From G963556115 sp963678205 (GTDB taxonomy: Bacteria; Planctomycetota; SZUA-567), in contig OY782760.1 in the NCBI GenBank assembly GCA_963678205.1, forward strand, positions 2,914,001 through 2,978,000: DNA of 64,000 nt, in the 5' to 3' direction. Each line of letters begins with the position of its first letter. The stretch's first letter is position 1. Positions 36,403-45,116 of this stretch are shown here, piece after piece. Made by a program: the position numbers and the translations under genes. The notes under the pieces are model-generated. The model searched no databases, was not told the origin of the DNA, and saw only the letters and a list, made by a program, of their open reading frames with translations.

Positions 36403-36643
36403 TGTATTCTTACTCCAGTCTATAATAACGATATTTATTTAAAATTAATCCCCAAAACCCTATTATAGCACAGTTTAAGTATATTTCAAGAGGTCAACGA
36501 TTGCATTCCACTAGATAATCTACCTAAAAAAATCAAAAATACATTTTTTTTACGGTTAAAGTTGACTACATGACCATAAATACATACAATACAATTAACT
36601 TTTATTGTATTGTATAAAGCAGAAAAGGTCAGCAAAAGATATA

Positions 36644-37315
36644 ATGCAGTATACACCACTTGAAATGCAAAATAAGCTCAAAGAAGTTTCAGGAAAAGAA
36701 ATTCTCCTGATGCTGACTAATAATACCCAGTCAATGATTACAATAAAGGAATCGAACAAAGGGAGCATCTCTCTAAGAGCACATAAAATGTTTCTCAATG
36801 CAGGAGAGGAAATTATTACAGCTCTAGGTAAATGGATTGGTGGAGATCGTAAGGGAAGAGCCAAGATTAAAGATTACCTCTATGCAAATTCCTTGTATTA
36901 TGTTGAAACTAAACCAATACAGAGACGGATTAATTTAAATCCAACTGGAAAAAACTATAATCTCCAGACAATGGCAAAAGAGATCAATCAGAAATACCTT
37001 GGTAACAGATCAAAAGCAGCTATAACCTGGGGGAGAAAAGTTACAAAACGTAAACCGAGTACAATCAGGCTTGGCTGGTATGATCCTGCCCGCAACCTGA
37101 TAACTCTATCTCAGCGACTTGATAGACGTGATATTCCATATTATATGGTTGAGTACGTTCTTTTCCACGAGATGCTGCATGAAATCATTGGAATTGAGAC
37201 AACAGCCAGTGGGCGCAGAGATATTCATAGTAAGAAATTTAATCTTATGGAGCAAACATATCCATATTATAACGAAGCAATAAAATTTGAGAAGAAGAAG
37301 TGGGGTGGAGCATAA
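36644..37315 (+). CDS. zinc metallopeptidase, SprT/YgjP-like
   Basis: A 223-residue soluble protein. The C-terminal half has the gluzincin motif HEMLH (in YVLFHEMLHEIIGIE), a third ligand His in DIHSKKFNLMEQTYP, and a preceding beta-strand RLGWYDPARNLITLSQRL typical of SprT/DUF45 proteins. The N-terminal 90 residues are not recognised. The ATG at 36644 is chosen over a TTG at 36605. Its stop overlaps the LysM gene start as TAATG, so the two are coupled. A role in protein or cell-wall turnover is an inference. Confidence 0.8.
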   Translation: MQYTPLEMQNKLKEVSGKEILLMLTNNTQSMITIKESNKGSISLRAHKMFLNAGEEIITALGKWIGGDRKGRAKIKDYLYANSLYYVETKPIQRRINLNPTGKNYNLQTMAKEINQKYLGNRSKAAITWGRKVTKRKPSTIRLGWYDPARNLITLSQRLDRRDIPYYMVEYVLFHEMLHEIIGIETTASGRRDIHSKKFNLMEQTYPYYNEAIKFEKKKWGGA

Positions 37316-38496
37316 TGAGTGAAGAAGAGCAGAAAGGAAGAGGCGGTGCGGCAAGATATCTCGCAATGGTTGCGTGTGTACTTCTCGGCGGTTTTGTCTA
37401 TGTCGGATGGAGAATTAAAAAAGGTGATGAGCTCAAGCAACAGCATCAGCTGGCTGCTGATATCCAGAGTAATATAAATGAAGGACTTAGCCTGACAATC
37501 CCCAAAGAAGATAATCCAAGGGTAATTAAGAGCAACATCAATGACGACGATATTCTAAGCGACTTGACAATAGGTAGTGAACAAGAAGAAACGACTATAG
37601 CTGTTGATACCCCTGACGATATTGATATCGAAGCGCTTCTGGCTTCTACTCAAGAAAGAGATATAACACAAGAAGAAAACAGTATAGGTGGAGTATCTGG
37701 CAATGACTTGAATATTCTACTCCCTGAAACAGAGCAAGTTATAACTCCAGAGGTTACCCCACCACCAGCTCCGGAACCTGAAACTTTTGCTCAACAACAA
37801 GAGCTATCACCTTCAGTCAATAATGACCTTTTCACCACTACTCCATTCTCAGAAGAGATAAGGGACAACACTCAAGTAATTGAGAAAGATAGTCTCACAC
37901 AAGCTAAGGATTCTCCTTCAATAGATTCCCTAGCAAATACAACATATAGAGACTACAAGGTAAAGCGAGGAGACACCCTCAGCAAAATTGCTAAGATCCA
38001 CCTTGGCTCAAGAAAGCGTGCAAAAGAAATCTTTGCTATCAATACAGATAGAATGCCAAATCCTAATATGCTCAAAGTAGGAATGGTTTTAAGAATTCCC
38101 TTTGATAGAAACTCACATAGGACATCTAACCATAAAATCTCTACTACTGATTCACTCCCTTCTATTGCTATGAAATATTATGGTAGCGCCGAACCTGCAC
38201 TTATAGAAGGTATCAGAATAGCAAACCCCATACTCTCACGTGGAGGTTTTCAAGAAGGTACAAGACTAATTATTCCCCCACTTGAGGAAGTACAGGACAC
38301 CCCTGTTGAAATATACGCCAATACCCCAGCAGGAAAAGAGAGGGTTTACGTAGTACGTGCCGGTGACACATTATCAAGAATTGCTGCAAAGAAATACGGC
38401 AACTCAAACAAATGGCGAGCAATATTCAAAGCAAACAAGAATAAAATTAGAAAACCATCAGCTATCAGAGCCGGCATGGTTCTAAAGCTACCTTAA
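37315..38496 (+). CDS. membrane-anchored LysM-repeat protein
   Basis: Starts at the ATG sharing an A with the upstream TAA, with GGTGGAG before it; 393 residues. A single N-terminal membrane helix (YLAMVACVLLGGFVYVGW) precedes a long acidic, Pro-rich linker (about residues 45-215). Three LysM modules follow: KVKRGDTLSKIAKIHLG, KISTTDSLPSIAMKYYG (lacking the GDT motif) and YVVRAGDTLSRIAAKKYG. It probably binds peptidoglycan in the periplasm. Co-transcription with the metallopeptidase suggests a shared envelope role. Confidence 0.9.
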   Translation: MSEEEQKGRGGAARYLAMVACVLLGGFVYVGWRIKKGDELKQQHQLAADIQSNINEGLSLTIPKEDNPRVIKSNINDDDILSDLTIGSEQEETTIAVDTPDDIDIEALLASTQERDITQEENSIGGVSGNDLNILLPETEQVITPEVTPPPAPEPETFAQQQELSPSVNNDLFTTTPFSEEIRDNTQVIEKDSLTQAKDSPSIDSLANTTYRDYKVKRGDTLSKIAKIHLGSRKRAKEIFAINTDRMPNPNMLKVGMVLRIPFDRNSHRTSNHKISTTDSLPSIAMKYYGSAEPALIEGIRIANPILSRGGFQEGTRLIIPPLEEVQDTPVEIYANTPAGKERVYVVRAGDTLSRIAAKKYGNSNKWRAIFKANKNKIRKPSAIRAGMVLKLP

Positions 38497-38581
38497 AACC
38501 AAATATTTAAACAGACATTACTGCATAACTTCTAACCAGTACAATGTAGCAAAATTCCTCCTAAACTCCATGCAGTAATAA

Positions 38582-38618
38582 GCCACCCTCAGCTTAATCT
38601 CTGAGGGTGGCTTTATTT
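38582..38618 (+). terminator. terminator of the metallopeptidase-LysM operon
   Basis: A perfect 11-bp GC-rich stem, GCCACCCTCAG (38582-38592) with CTGAGGGTGGC (38601-38611), is followed by TTTATTT, 85 bp after the LysM stop. Confidence 0.9.
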
Positions 38619-38878
38619 GCGTGACATTTTAATCTTTTATAAAAAGGTACAAATTAATAACAAGTAATAGTTAATATTGATAATGTAAGAGCCAAAAATT
38701 GTAGACGCCTACAGTACTTTTCTAGCCACTACCTATGAGCTTGCTCATATTTGACTGGGCTGATATACCATAAATGCTTGTGACAGTGAACAATAAAAAG
38801 AAGGAATCATTTAAAAAGTAATATAAAAAATCTATTACTCGACAAATAACTGTACTTTTATTCATAAGATTTTTCTAA
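38619..38878. other. gene-free interval between converging units
   Basis: About 260 bp, part of a 455-bp gap between the LysM and hydrogenase genes. Apart from the two flanking terminators nothing is recognised. Confidence 0.4.
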
Positions 38879-38916
38879 TTTAAAGACGAACTGGCATAAA
38901 CCAATTCGTCTTTAAA
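38879..38916 (-). terminator. hairpin downstream of the hydrogenase gene
   Basis: TTTAAAGACGAACTGG (38879-38894) pairs with CCAATTCGTCTTTAAA (38901-38916) with one mismatch that becomes G-U in one RNA. It lies 36 bp after the hydrogenase stop. There is no T-run, so termination is probable but not certain. Confidence 0.6.
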
Positions 38917-38951
38917 TTCATTACAGATTTCAAACTCAATTCCTTGAAAAC

Positions 38952-40418
38952 CTATTGTTTAAGATGAGCACTACCTTTCGCAAATTCATCAATAGCCTTA
39001 TGCGCCTTACTCGGAACAGTATACACTCCTGCCCCATTGATACAACCACCTTCACAGGTCATAACCTCAACAAGATTACCATCCTTGCAGCCATTATTCG
39101 CATAATCTCTGAGCTGATTAAGCCCTTCGAGACTCAACCCATTTACTGTCACACTCTTTACAGCTTCAGGATCATCAGCCACACTCTCAACCGCTCCAGC
39201 CACCCCGCCAACAAGAGCAAACCCTCTACCCTCACGGAATGCAAAACCTTCCAGTTCCACTTCTTCAAGTGTCGCAGTCTCAATGCTGGAAGCCTCAAAC
39301 ATCGCCCCGACCTCTTCAAATGTCAACACAAAATCAACAGCAGCATCCATCACACCTTCATATCTCTTTGCCACACACGGTCCAAGAAATACAGTCACCG
39401 CATCTGGATACTCTCTGCGCATTTTATCAGCGATATAATGCATTGGAGTAGGAGTATGTGATATATGCGGCACTACCTCCGGCATATGCTTGTTTGCAGC
39501 TTCAACATACGCTGGACAGCAGGAAGTAGTCATAAAGTCTTCACCATTTTTTATAATTCTCTCTGCAAACTCCTCCGCTTCATGCTGGCAAGTCTCGTCT
39601 GCTCCACTCGCCACCTCTACCACCCTATCAAACCCTAACTTTTTAAGCCCAGCAGCAATACACCCCATCCCACCAGAGAACTGCCCAGCAATTGCTGGAG
39701 CACACATCGCAATTACCTCTTTCTCAGAGTAAAACGCCTCAAGCACATCAATAATCTGCGACTTCTCCATAATAGCACCAAACGGACATGCCCTCATGCA
39801 CCTACCGCAAGAAGTACACTTGTCAAAATCAATCTGTTGTTTACCTGTCTCTGTATTACGACTTATCGCATCAACCGGGCATGCCTCTTCACATGGCACA
39901 GGCACATGAACAACTGCATGATACGGACAAACTTCTTTACACTTACCACAGTTTATACACTTTTCAGGATCGATTTTGGCTTGATGATTGGTAATTGTAA
40001 TACAATTTACCGGACAGTTAGAGACACACGGCCTGGCAATACAACCACGGCAAAGCTCACTTATGACATATTGCGCCCTAATACAACTTTCACACGCGAT
40101 ATCAAGTACAGTCAGCACATTAGGTTCAATCGTTTCTCTCTTCCTTGCTTCATCAGTATAGTGAGAAATCCTCGGAAAATCATCGGTAATTGTCTGTAAA
40201 TCTATACCAATGGCAGCGATACACCTGTGTTTTATAACCTCTCGATCCTTATAAATACAGCACCTGTAATTATCATCCTGATATTCACGGGGAAACAGAT
40301 TATATGGTATCCTATCCATATCATCAGGCTTACATCCATTATTATAAGCTTTCACCACTTCACACAGTACGCGACGACGAAACTTGGTCGCATGATTTAC
40401 ATGATCTTTAATCGACAT
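38952..40418 (-). CDS. monomeric [FeFe]-hydrogenase, group-B-like
   Basis: Iron-only hydrogenase catalysing 2H+ + 2e- = H2, probably with ferredoxin. The N-terminal 230 residues carry several 4Fe-4S modules (CRGCIARPCVSNCPVNC, CINCGKCKEVCPYH, CTSCGRCMRACPFG). The H-cluster motifs are TTSCCPAYVEA (L1), FLGPCVAKRYEG (L2) and EVMTCEGGCINGAG (L3). The L1 'TSCCPAY' and L2 'GPCxAK' forms differ from group A 'TSCCPGW/MPCxxK' and match group B. ATG 40418 has GGAG five bases upstream; 488 residues. The maturases HydE/F/G are not in the window. Confidence 0.9.
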   Translation of the reverse strand: MSIKDHVNHATKFRRRVLCEVVKAYNNGCKPDDMDRIPYNLFPREYQDDNYRCCIYKDREVIKHRCIAAIGIDLQTITDDFPRISHYTDEARKRETIEPNVLTVLDIACESCIRAQYVISELCRGCIARPCVSNCPVNCITITNHQAKIDPEKCINCGKCKEVCPYHAVVHVPVPCEEACPVDAISRNTETGKQQIDFDKCTSCGRCMRACPFGAIMEKSQIIDVLEAFYSEKEVIAMCAPAIAGQFSGGMGCIAAGLKKLGFDRVVEVASGADETCQHEAEEFAERIIKNGEDFMTTSCCPAYVEAANKHMPEVVPHISHTPTPMHYIADKMRREYPDAVTVFLGPCVAKRYEGVMDAAVDFVLTFEEVGAMFEASSIETATLEEVELEGFAFREGRGFALVGGVAGAVESVADDPEAVKSVTVNGLSLEGLNQLRDYANNGCKDGNLVEVMTCEGGCINGAGVYTVPSKAHKAIDEFAKGSAHLKQ

Positions 40419-41267
40419 AATTTCTCCACAAACACCCTCTGGCAGCATTCTTAACCAGAATTACCATATAATAAAACCGCAAAACAAGTCTTAAATTTTT
40501 ACAAACACCATACCATTAAAATATAACACTTAACTTTTTTTTATCAAGTAATATATAACCTAATAACGCTATTATAAAGCAAAGATAAACACCATCAAAA
40601 CTACTAATTATCTTAAAGCCAGAAGTCACAAATTCAATCAACACTTTAAGCCTATCAGTTTATATTCCACTCAACCAATTACAACATTTTAATTCTTTAC
40701 TTAAATACTAGGCAAGAAAAAACAAACTCAAAACACGCCCTAAAACTGATTGTTTGCTAAGGGAGATAAGCCATAATCAATCACAATGCCTCAAGCTCAA
40801 TGTTTTTACTTTATTCAAACCTCTACTACTTTTGAGTCATTAATAACCACAAAAAAAACTCTTTTAATTACTTAATTATACTTTAACCAAGATCTATACT
40901 CTTTTACACTCAGCATACCCGATACTATGTCATAGAACTTCTGTTCTGATTATACCTTCCCTTTAAAATGACAAAAATAACCAACCAAACGCATACACTA
41001 TAATTCTACCCCAAAAGTCCGCATCTAAACCTGACACTTAATTAACACCCCGAGAAGCTATAACCCAAACACTTTTGTTTTCAAAAGATACAATAAACAA
41101 CTTAGTCTATTCGCCGTATCGCTTTCTTCTACAAATAACAGTAATTTTAACAACTATTGTATATTTCAGAAAGTATATTTCATATAACAATGAATTTACC
41201 ATCCGTATAGCTAGTAACTATATACATCACACACTTCACATGCTCAGCAGGTTGCAGCCATAAAAAA
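40419..41267. other. long gene-free region upstream of the hydrogenase
   Basis: About 850 bp with no credible coding frame; a 62-residue frame at 41075-41263 has no ribosome-binding site or family features. Apart from the promoter-like element listed separately, I see no repeat, RNA or gene remnant here. Confidence 0.5.
40520..40547 (-). promoter_or_regulatory. sigma-70-like promoter of the hydrogenase gene
   Basis: On the minus strand TTGATA (40547-40542) and TATATT (40525-40520) are spaced 16 bp, with an A-tract between. The implied start near 40513 leaves a leader of about 95 bases before the ATG at 40418. AT-rich background makes chance matches common. Confidence 0.35.
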
Positions 41268-41295
41268 AGTGCTTCACAGTATACTGAGAAGCACT
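41268..41295 (-). terminator. terminator of the 85-residue lipoprotein gene
   Basis: AGTGCTTC (41268-41275) pairs with GAAGCACT (41288-41295), with CAGTATACTG inside. On the minus strand TTTTTTTA follows. Confidence 0.88.
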
Positions 41296-41340
41296 AAAAA
41301 ATATAATTCTAAGCGTAATTATATAATAACACTTAAATTC

Positions 41341-41598
41341 TTACCACTTTGTAATCTTACTCTTATCTAGAGTCTTAATGATAGTACCATCAGCAAAACG
41401 AACAGGCTTACCACCACTGTTCATTACTTCTTTACTATAGATTCTAGTACCAATATATTCACAATACTCAGTAGTACAACGATCACACTTAGCAGAGTTT
41501 GGGTTGTTTTCACAAGATGGTGCTGAGCAAGTACTACTACAACCACCTGCAACTACTACACCTAGACCAAGAACTGCAGCCATTAGAAATTTTTTCAT
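41341..41598 (-). CDS. small Cys-rich lipoprotein
   Basis: An 85-residue protein with a lipoprotein signal (MKKFLMAAVLGLGVVVAGGC). The mature 66 residues contain six further cysteines: CSAPSCEN, CDRCTTEYC. The rest (RFADGTIIKTLDKSKITKW) is polar. GAGG precedes the ATG. It forms a single-gene unit. No family recognised; the cysteines suggest disulphides or metal binding. A CxxCTT motif also occurs in the lipoprotein at 54692-55222. Confidence 0.78.
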   Translation of the reverse strand: MKKFLMAAVLGLGVVVAGGCSSTCSAPSCENNPNSAKCDRCTTEYCEYIGTRIYSKEVMNSGGKPVRFADGTIIKTLDKSKITKW

Positions 41599-41962
41599 TC
41601 CTCATTCCTCCAAAACTATTAAATAATTAGAAGCTAAAATACACTTTAAGTCCCCAACTAACAATACACCTGATACCGACTACCAGCTCGGAGGAAGAAA
41701 TCACATTCAAAATAGAACATAACCCACCCAAGAATCAAATAGCAAAGGCGTACTATATTACTTCCTATAATATCAAAACTGTCGATATATAACAAGCTTT
41801 ATAATACTTTTTTTTTATTTATTTTCATATATTCTTATTTCATAGGCTCAACACCAATATTAATAAATACTTATATAACACTAAAGATCAATTAAATCTC
41901 TTTACAAAGAGTCGGTTATTCCGATAATACTCTAATAAGTTATATAATATAAGGAAACAAAG
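41599..41962. other. intergenic region between divergent lipoprotein and trmD genes
   Basis: About 360 bp of AT-rich DNA. A TATAAT-like box lies at 41943-41948 just before trmD, but no matching -35 is seen at normal spacing. No gene is recognised. Confidence 0.4.
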
Positions 41963-42658
41963 ATGCTCAGAATTGATATTTTAACCATATTTCCAGATAT
42001 GTTAAATGGTGTATTTTCTGAAGGTATTTTACGAATTGCCCAAGAAAAAAAGCTCATAGAAGTTCACTCACATAACATTAGAGATTATTCAACAAATAAA
42101 CACGCTAAAACAGATGACAGGCCTTTCGGTGGAGGTCCCGGAATGGTAATGACCGCCCAGCCAGTTATAGATTCTGTCCGCGCAGTTCAAAATCTGGTCG
42201 ACACCCCCACACGCCTAATCTTCCTAGGGCCTGAGGGGAAACGCTTTAACCAGGTTCAGGCAGAGGCATTCAGCATAGCTGAACGCCTAATATTTGTATG
42301 CGGAAGATACGAGGGCTTTGACCAGAGAATTTTCGACATTTTACAACCTGAAATATACAGTATTGGCGATTTCATACTAACTGGCGGCGAGCTTGCAGCC
42401 GCTGTAATTATTGATGCAACCGCTCGCCTTATCCCAGGAGCTCTCGGTAAAATAGAAAGCGCTCAAGATGAGTCATTCAGCCTAAAATTTCAAGGCAAAC
42501 AACTCCTCGATTACCCCCACTACACCCACCCCACAGAATATGAAGGTTTAAGTGTACCAGAAATTTTGAGAGGAGGAAACCACAAGCATATTAATGAATG
42601 GCGACTACACCAAGCTTATAAAAAAACAAAAAAATTACGGCCAGACCTACTTGAATAG
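41963..42658 (+). CDS. trmD: tRNA (guanine(37)-N(1))-methyltransferase
   Basis: SPOUT-class enzyme that makes m1G37 in tRNA and prevents +1 frameshifting. Motifs are IDILTIFPDM, RPFGGGPGMVM, LGPEGKRFNQ, CGRYEGFDQRI, SIGDFILTGGELAA and the C-terminal YTHPTEYEGLSVPEIL. Length (231) is normal. AAGGA lies seven bases before the ATG. The usual rpsP-rimM-trmD-rplS arrangement is absent; trmD stands alone here, before the flagellar operon. Confidence 0.96.
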   Translation: MLRIDILTIFPDMLNGVFSEGILRIAQEKKLIEVHSHNIRDYSTNKHAKTDDRPFGGGPGMVMTAQPVIDSVRAVQNLVDTPTRLIFLGPEGKRFNQVQAEAFSIAERLIFVCGRYEGFDQRIFDILQPEIYSIGDFILTGGELAAAVIIDATARLIPGALGKIESAQDESFSLKFQGKQLLDYPHYTHPTEYEGLSVPEILRGGNHKHINEWRLHQAYKKTKKLRPDLLE

Positions 42659-42898
42659 CTCAATTCTCGTTATTCCCAAACCTCCCAATATCAAATATAT
42701 TGTCAAAATAAATTTAATTCACCATCACACTATTTACTACTTGCGAGCACACCCACCACTAGATATAGTACACCAAGCTAAAACAATCTATATTTTTCAA
42801 CTTTAACCGTATAATTTTGCTGGATTTATATTGAATTATATGTTAAAAATATAGATGATATTAAGTGAATATAATAATAGGGGTTATGTCAGCATATT

Positions 42899-43648
42899 AT
42901 GGATGAACTAATTTTAAAAAAAATTAAACTAGTATATGCGTTATCTACTTGTTTTATTGGCATTCTGCTTTTTACGGGGACAAATGCATTTCCAGAGCAA
43001 TATGGGGGGGGCGAGAAAAAAGGCAATATAGCGCCTGAAAGAAACTATGAACGGGAAACAGTGACATTTCCTCATCCAAAAAAGAATATTAGCAATGTAA
43101 ACCAAATAAAAAACAACAGTGAAAAACCAAAGACATCTGCTTTAACAAATAGCGTCGTACCTATGATTGTTATGGGGACTATTGTATTAGGAATTTTTCT
43201 TTGGATATGTTTGACCATTGTAAAAAAACTACTCCCGGGGGGGAAAAAATTATTTTCTAGTCCAGGACTTGAGATACTGGGAAGGACGCATTTTGACTCT
43301 CAGAAATATTTGTCACTAGTTCGAGTAGGAACAAGAGTTTTGATTATTGGAGTATCACCAAATGGTTTTGACCAGATATGTGAGATAACAGATGCGGAAG
43401 AAATAACAGAAGTACTCTCAGCTGCTAAACCTAAAACGAGTACAGGGCAAAATCTTTTCTACAAAATGTTCCAAAAACAAATTTTGGGTAATGAAAATAT
43501 TAAAGGGGTTAATAAAAAAGACGCTTCGCTAGCAAACTTTGAAAAAGATAAAGAGGTAATACTTGACCACAGAATAAACGAAGAAACTGAGTCAGAAATT
43601 ATTGAAAGACAAGAACGTATAAGAAAAATAAGAGACCTTGAATCATAA
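42899..43648 (+). CDS. fliO: flagellar biosynthesis protein FliO
   Basis: Assists assembly of the FliP core of the flagellar export gate. An N-terminal signal-like helix (residues 8-30) and a polar linker precede the membrane helix VPMIVMGTIVLGIFLWICLTIV. The small FliO beta domain follows (FSSPGLEILGRTHFDSQKYLSLVRVGTRVLIIGV), then a charged coiled tail. FliO proteins diverge widely, so position directly before fliP is key evidence. The nearest purine-rich site (AGGGG) is 14 bases upstream, so the start is uncertain. Confidence 0.82.
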   Translation: MDELILKKIKLVYALSTCFIGILLFTGTNAFPEQYGGGEKKGNIAPERNYERETVTFPHPKKNISNVNQIKNNSEKPKTSALTNSVVPMIVMGTIVLGIFLWICLTIVKKLLPGGKKLFSSPGLEILGRTHFDSQKYLSLVRVGTRVLIIGVSPNGFDQICEITDAEEITEVLSAAKPKTSTGQNLFYKMFQKQILGNENIKGVNKKDASLANFEKDKEVILDHRINEETESEIIERQERIRKIRDLES

Positions 43649-43678
43649 ACTCTTTGAATATAAATGTATCGGAATAAA

Positions 43679-44728
43679 ATGATTAACGTTGATTTAACAA
43701 CAGATAAGATTTACAATACAAAAACAGTTAACACTGTTTTTTTTGCGTACAAAAAATCAACTTTTATCGGAATTTTATTATTAACGCTTATAATATTAAG
43801 AGTTACGGCTATATCTAGTGCATTTGGAGCAGACCTACCTCCTTCACAGAGCTCAAGTGTTGGACCTGGTGATGTTACTGGACCTCAACCAATACCGCAA
43901 GGAGTAACAGATCTATCATTTCTACCTACTATTGATGAAGGGACACTAACTGCAGCAAAAACCCCCTCACAGGTAGCATCAGTACTACAAATTGTTGCAT
44001 TATTGACCCTTATTGGTCTTGCTCCAGGCATTATGATGGTAACAACATGTTTCTTAAGAATAATGATTGTACTCAGTTTTTTGAGAAAAGCTCTTGGAAC
44101 CCAAACAATGCCTCCTGATAAAATTTTGGTAGGTATTGCTTTTATATTATCAGTATTCATTATGGCTCCAACATGGGAAAAATCATGGGATGAAGGGATG
44201 AAGCCATACTTTGATGATGCTGTTGATCCTGCAACAGGACAGAAAATGACACAGGGTGAAATGTTCAGTAGAGCTCTCTCACCTGTAAGAAAGTTCATGT
44301 TCTCTTGTTTAACAGCAAATGAGGGTGAAGAAGAAGTTCGATTTTTCATGGGTGTTTCCGGTCATCAAGTTAAATCTGATGATGGTGGAGTATACTGGGT
44401 TGGCGAAAACAACAGGCACGTTAAAGAATTTACAGAATTACAATTAGCTGATATACCTACATTTGTTCTAATTCCAGCATTTGTAACTTCTGAGATGAAG
44501 AGATCTTTTTGGATGGGTTTTTTACTGTATCTTCCGTTCTTAATTCTAGATATGGTTATTGCATCTGTTTTAATGAGTATGGGTATGATGATGTTACCAC
44601 CGGCTATGGTTAGTATGCCTTTCAAACTCATTTTATTTATACTTGTAGATGGTTGGCGATTATTAATGGAAGCATTAGTAACAAGCTTTCCACCTGATAT
44701 GCTGGCATTTATTAATGTTATTTCATAG
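43679..44728 (+). CDS. fliP: flagellar export gate protein FliP (extended)
   Basis: Core of the FliP-FliQ-FliR export gate. The conserved part begins near residue 95 (LTLIGLAPGIMMVTTCFLRIMIVLSFLRKALG), with PPDKILVGIAFILSVFIMAP, IPAFVTSEMKRSFWMGFLLYLPF and MGMMMLPPAMVSMPFKLILFILVDGW. It is about 100 residues longer than usual, with a long N-terminal signal region and about 30 extra residues in the periplasmic loop. The ATG at 43679 follows GGA; ATG 43664 is an alternative. It lies 30 bp after fliO. Confidence 0.94.
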   Translation: MINVDLTTDKIYNTKTVNTVFFAYKKSTFIGILLLTLIILRVTAISSAFGADLPPSQSSSVGPGDVTGPQPIPQGVTDLSFLPTIDEGTLTAAKTPSQVASVLQIVALLTLIGLAPGIMMVTTCFLRIMIVLSFLRKALGTQTMPPDKILVGIAFILSVFIMAPTWEKSWDEGMKPYFDDAVDPATGQKMTQGEMFSRALSPVRKFMFSCLTANEGEEEVRFFMGVSGHQVKSDDGGVYWVGENNRHVKEFTELQLADIPTFVLIPAFVTSEMKRSFWMGFLLYLPFLILDMVIASVLMSMGMMMLPPAMVSMPFKLILFILVDGWRLLMEALVTSFPPDMLAFINVIS

Positions 44729-44772
44729 GGTGCAATATATTTTAAATATTCAACCAGTTTCAGGGAGAAGCT

Positions 44773-45051
44773 ATGATTCCAACAGTCCAAGGCATAATTG
44801 ACATTGCTCAGCAGACGCTATTTACTGCAGTGCTGCTTTCAATGCCAGTACTTTTGACATCTCTTGTAGTTGGGGTTTTTATAAGTCTGATTCAGACAGT
44901 AACGAGTGTGCAGGAAATGACAATTACGTTCGTTCCTAAGTTAATGGCCGTAATGGGAGTAACCTTACTTGCAATGTCATGGATGATTCAAGTATTGGTA
45001 GAATATACCGAAAACCTATGGTCACATATGTCTTTACTTTCTGGGGGGTAA
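44773..45051 (+). CDS. fliQ: flagellar export gate protein FliQ
   Basis: A 92-residue, two-helix protein of the export gate. The helices are LFTAVLLSMPVLLTSLVVGVF and LMAVMGVTLLAMSWMIQVL, joined by the conserved QTVTSVQEMTITFVPK loop. GGGAGAA precedes the ATG. It sits between fliP and fliR as in most flagellar operons. Confidence 0.96.
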   Translation: MIPTVQGIIDIAQQTLFTAVLLSMPVLLTSLVVGVFISLIQTVTSVQEMTITFVPKLMAVMGVTLLAMSWMIQVLVEYTENLWSHMSLLSGG

Positions 45052-45116
45052 ATAAGAAAACAGGTTATATATTAATGTGCTTTGTAGTTTTAGTTTTTTA
45101 AAATAAAGAAGAGAAA

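Noticed and set aside
41075..41263. 62-codon open frame in the gap upstream of the hydrogenase
   Set aside because: No ribosome-binding site, no recognisable domain, and composition typical of AT-rich non-coding DNA.
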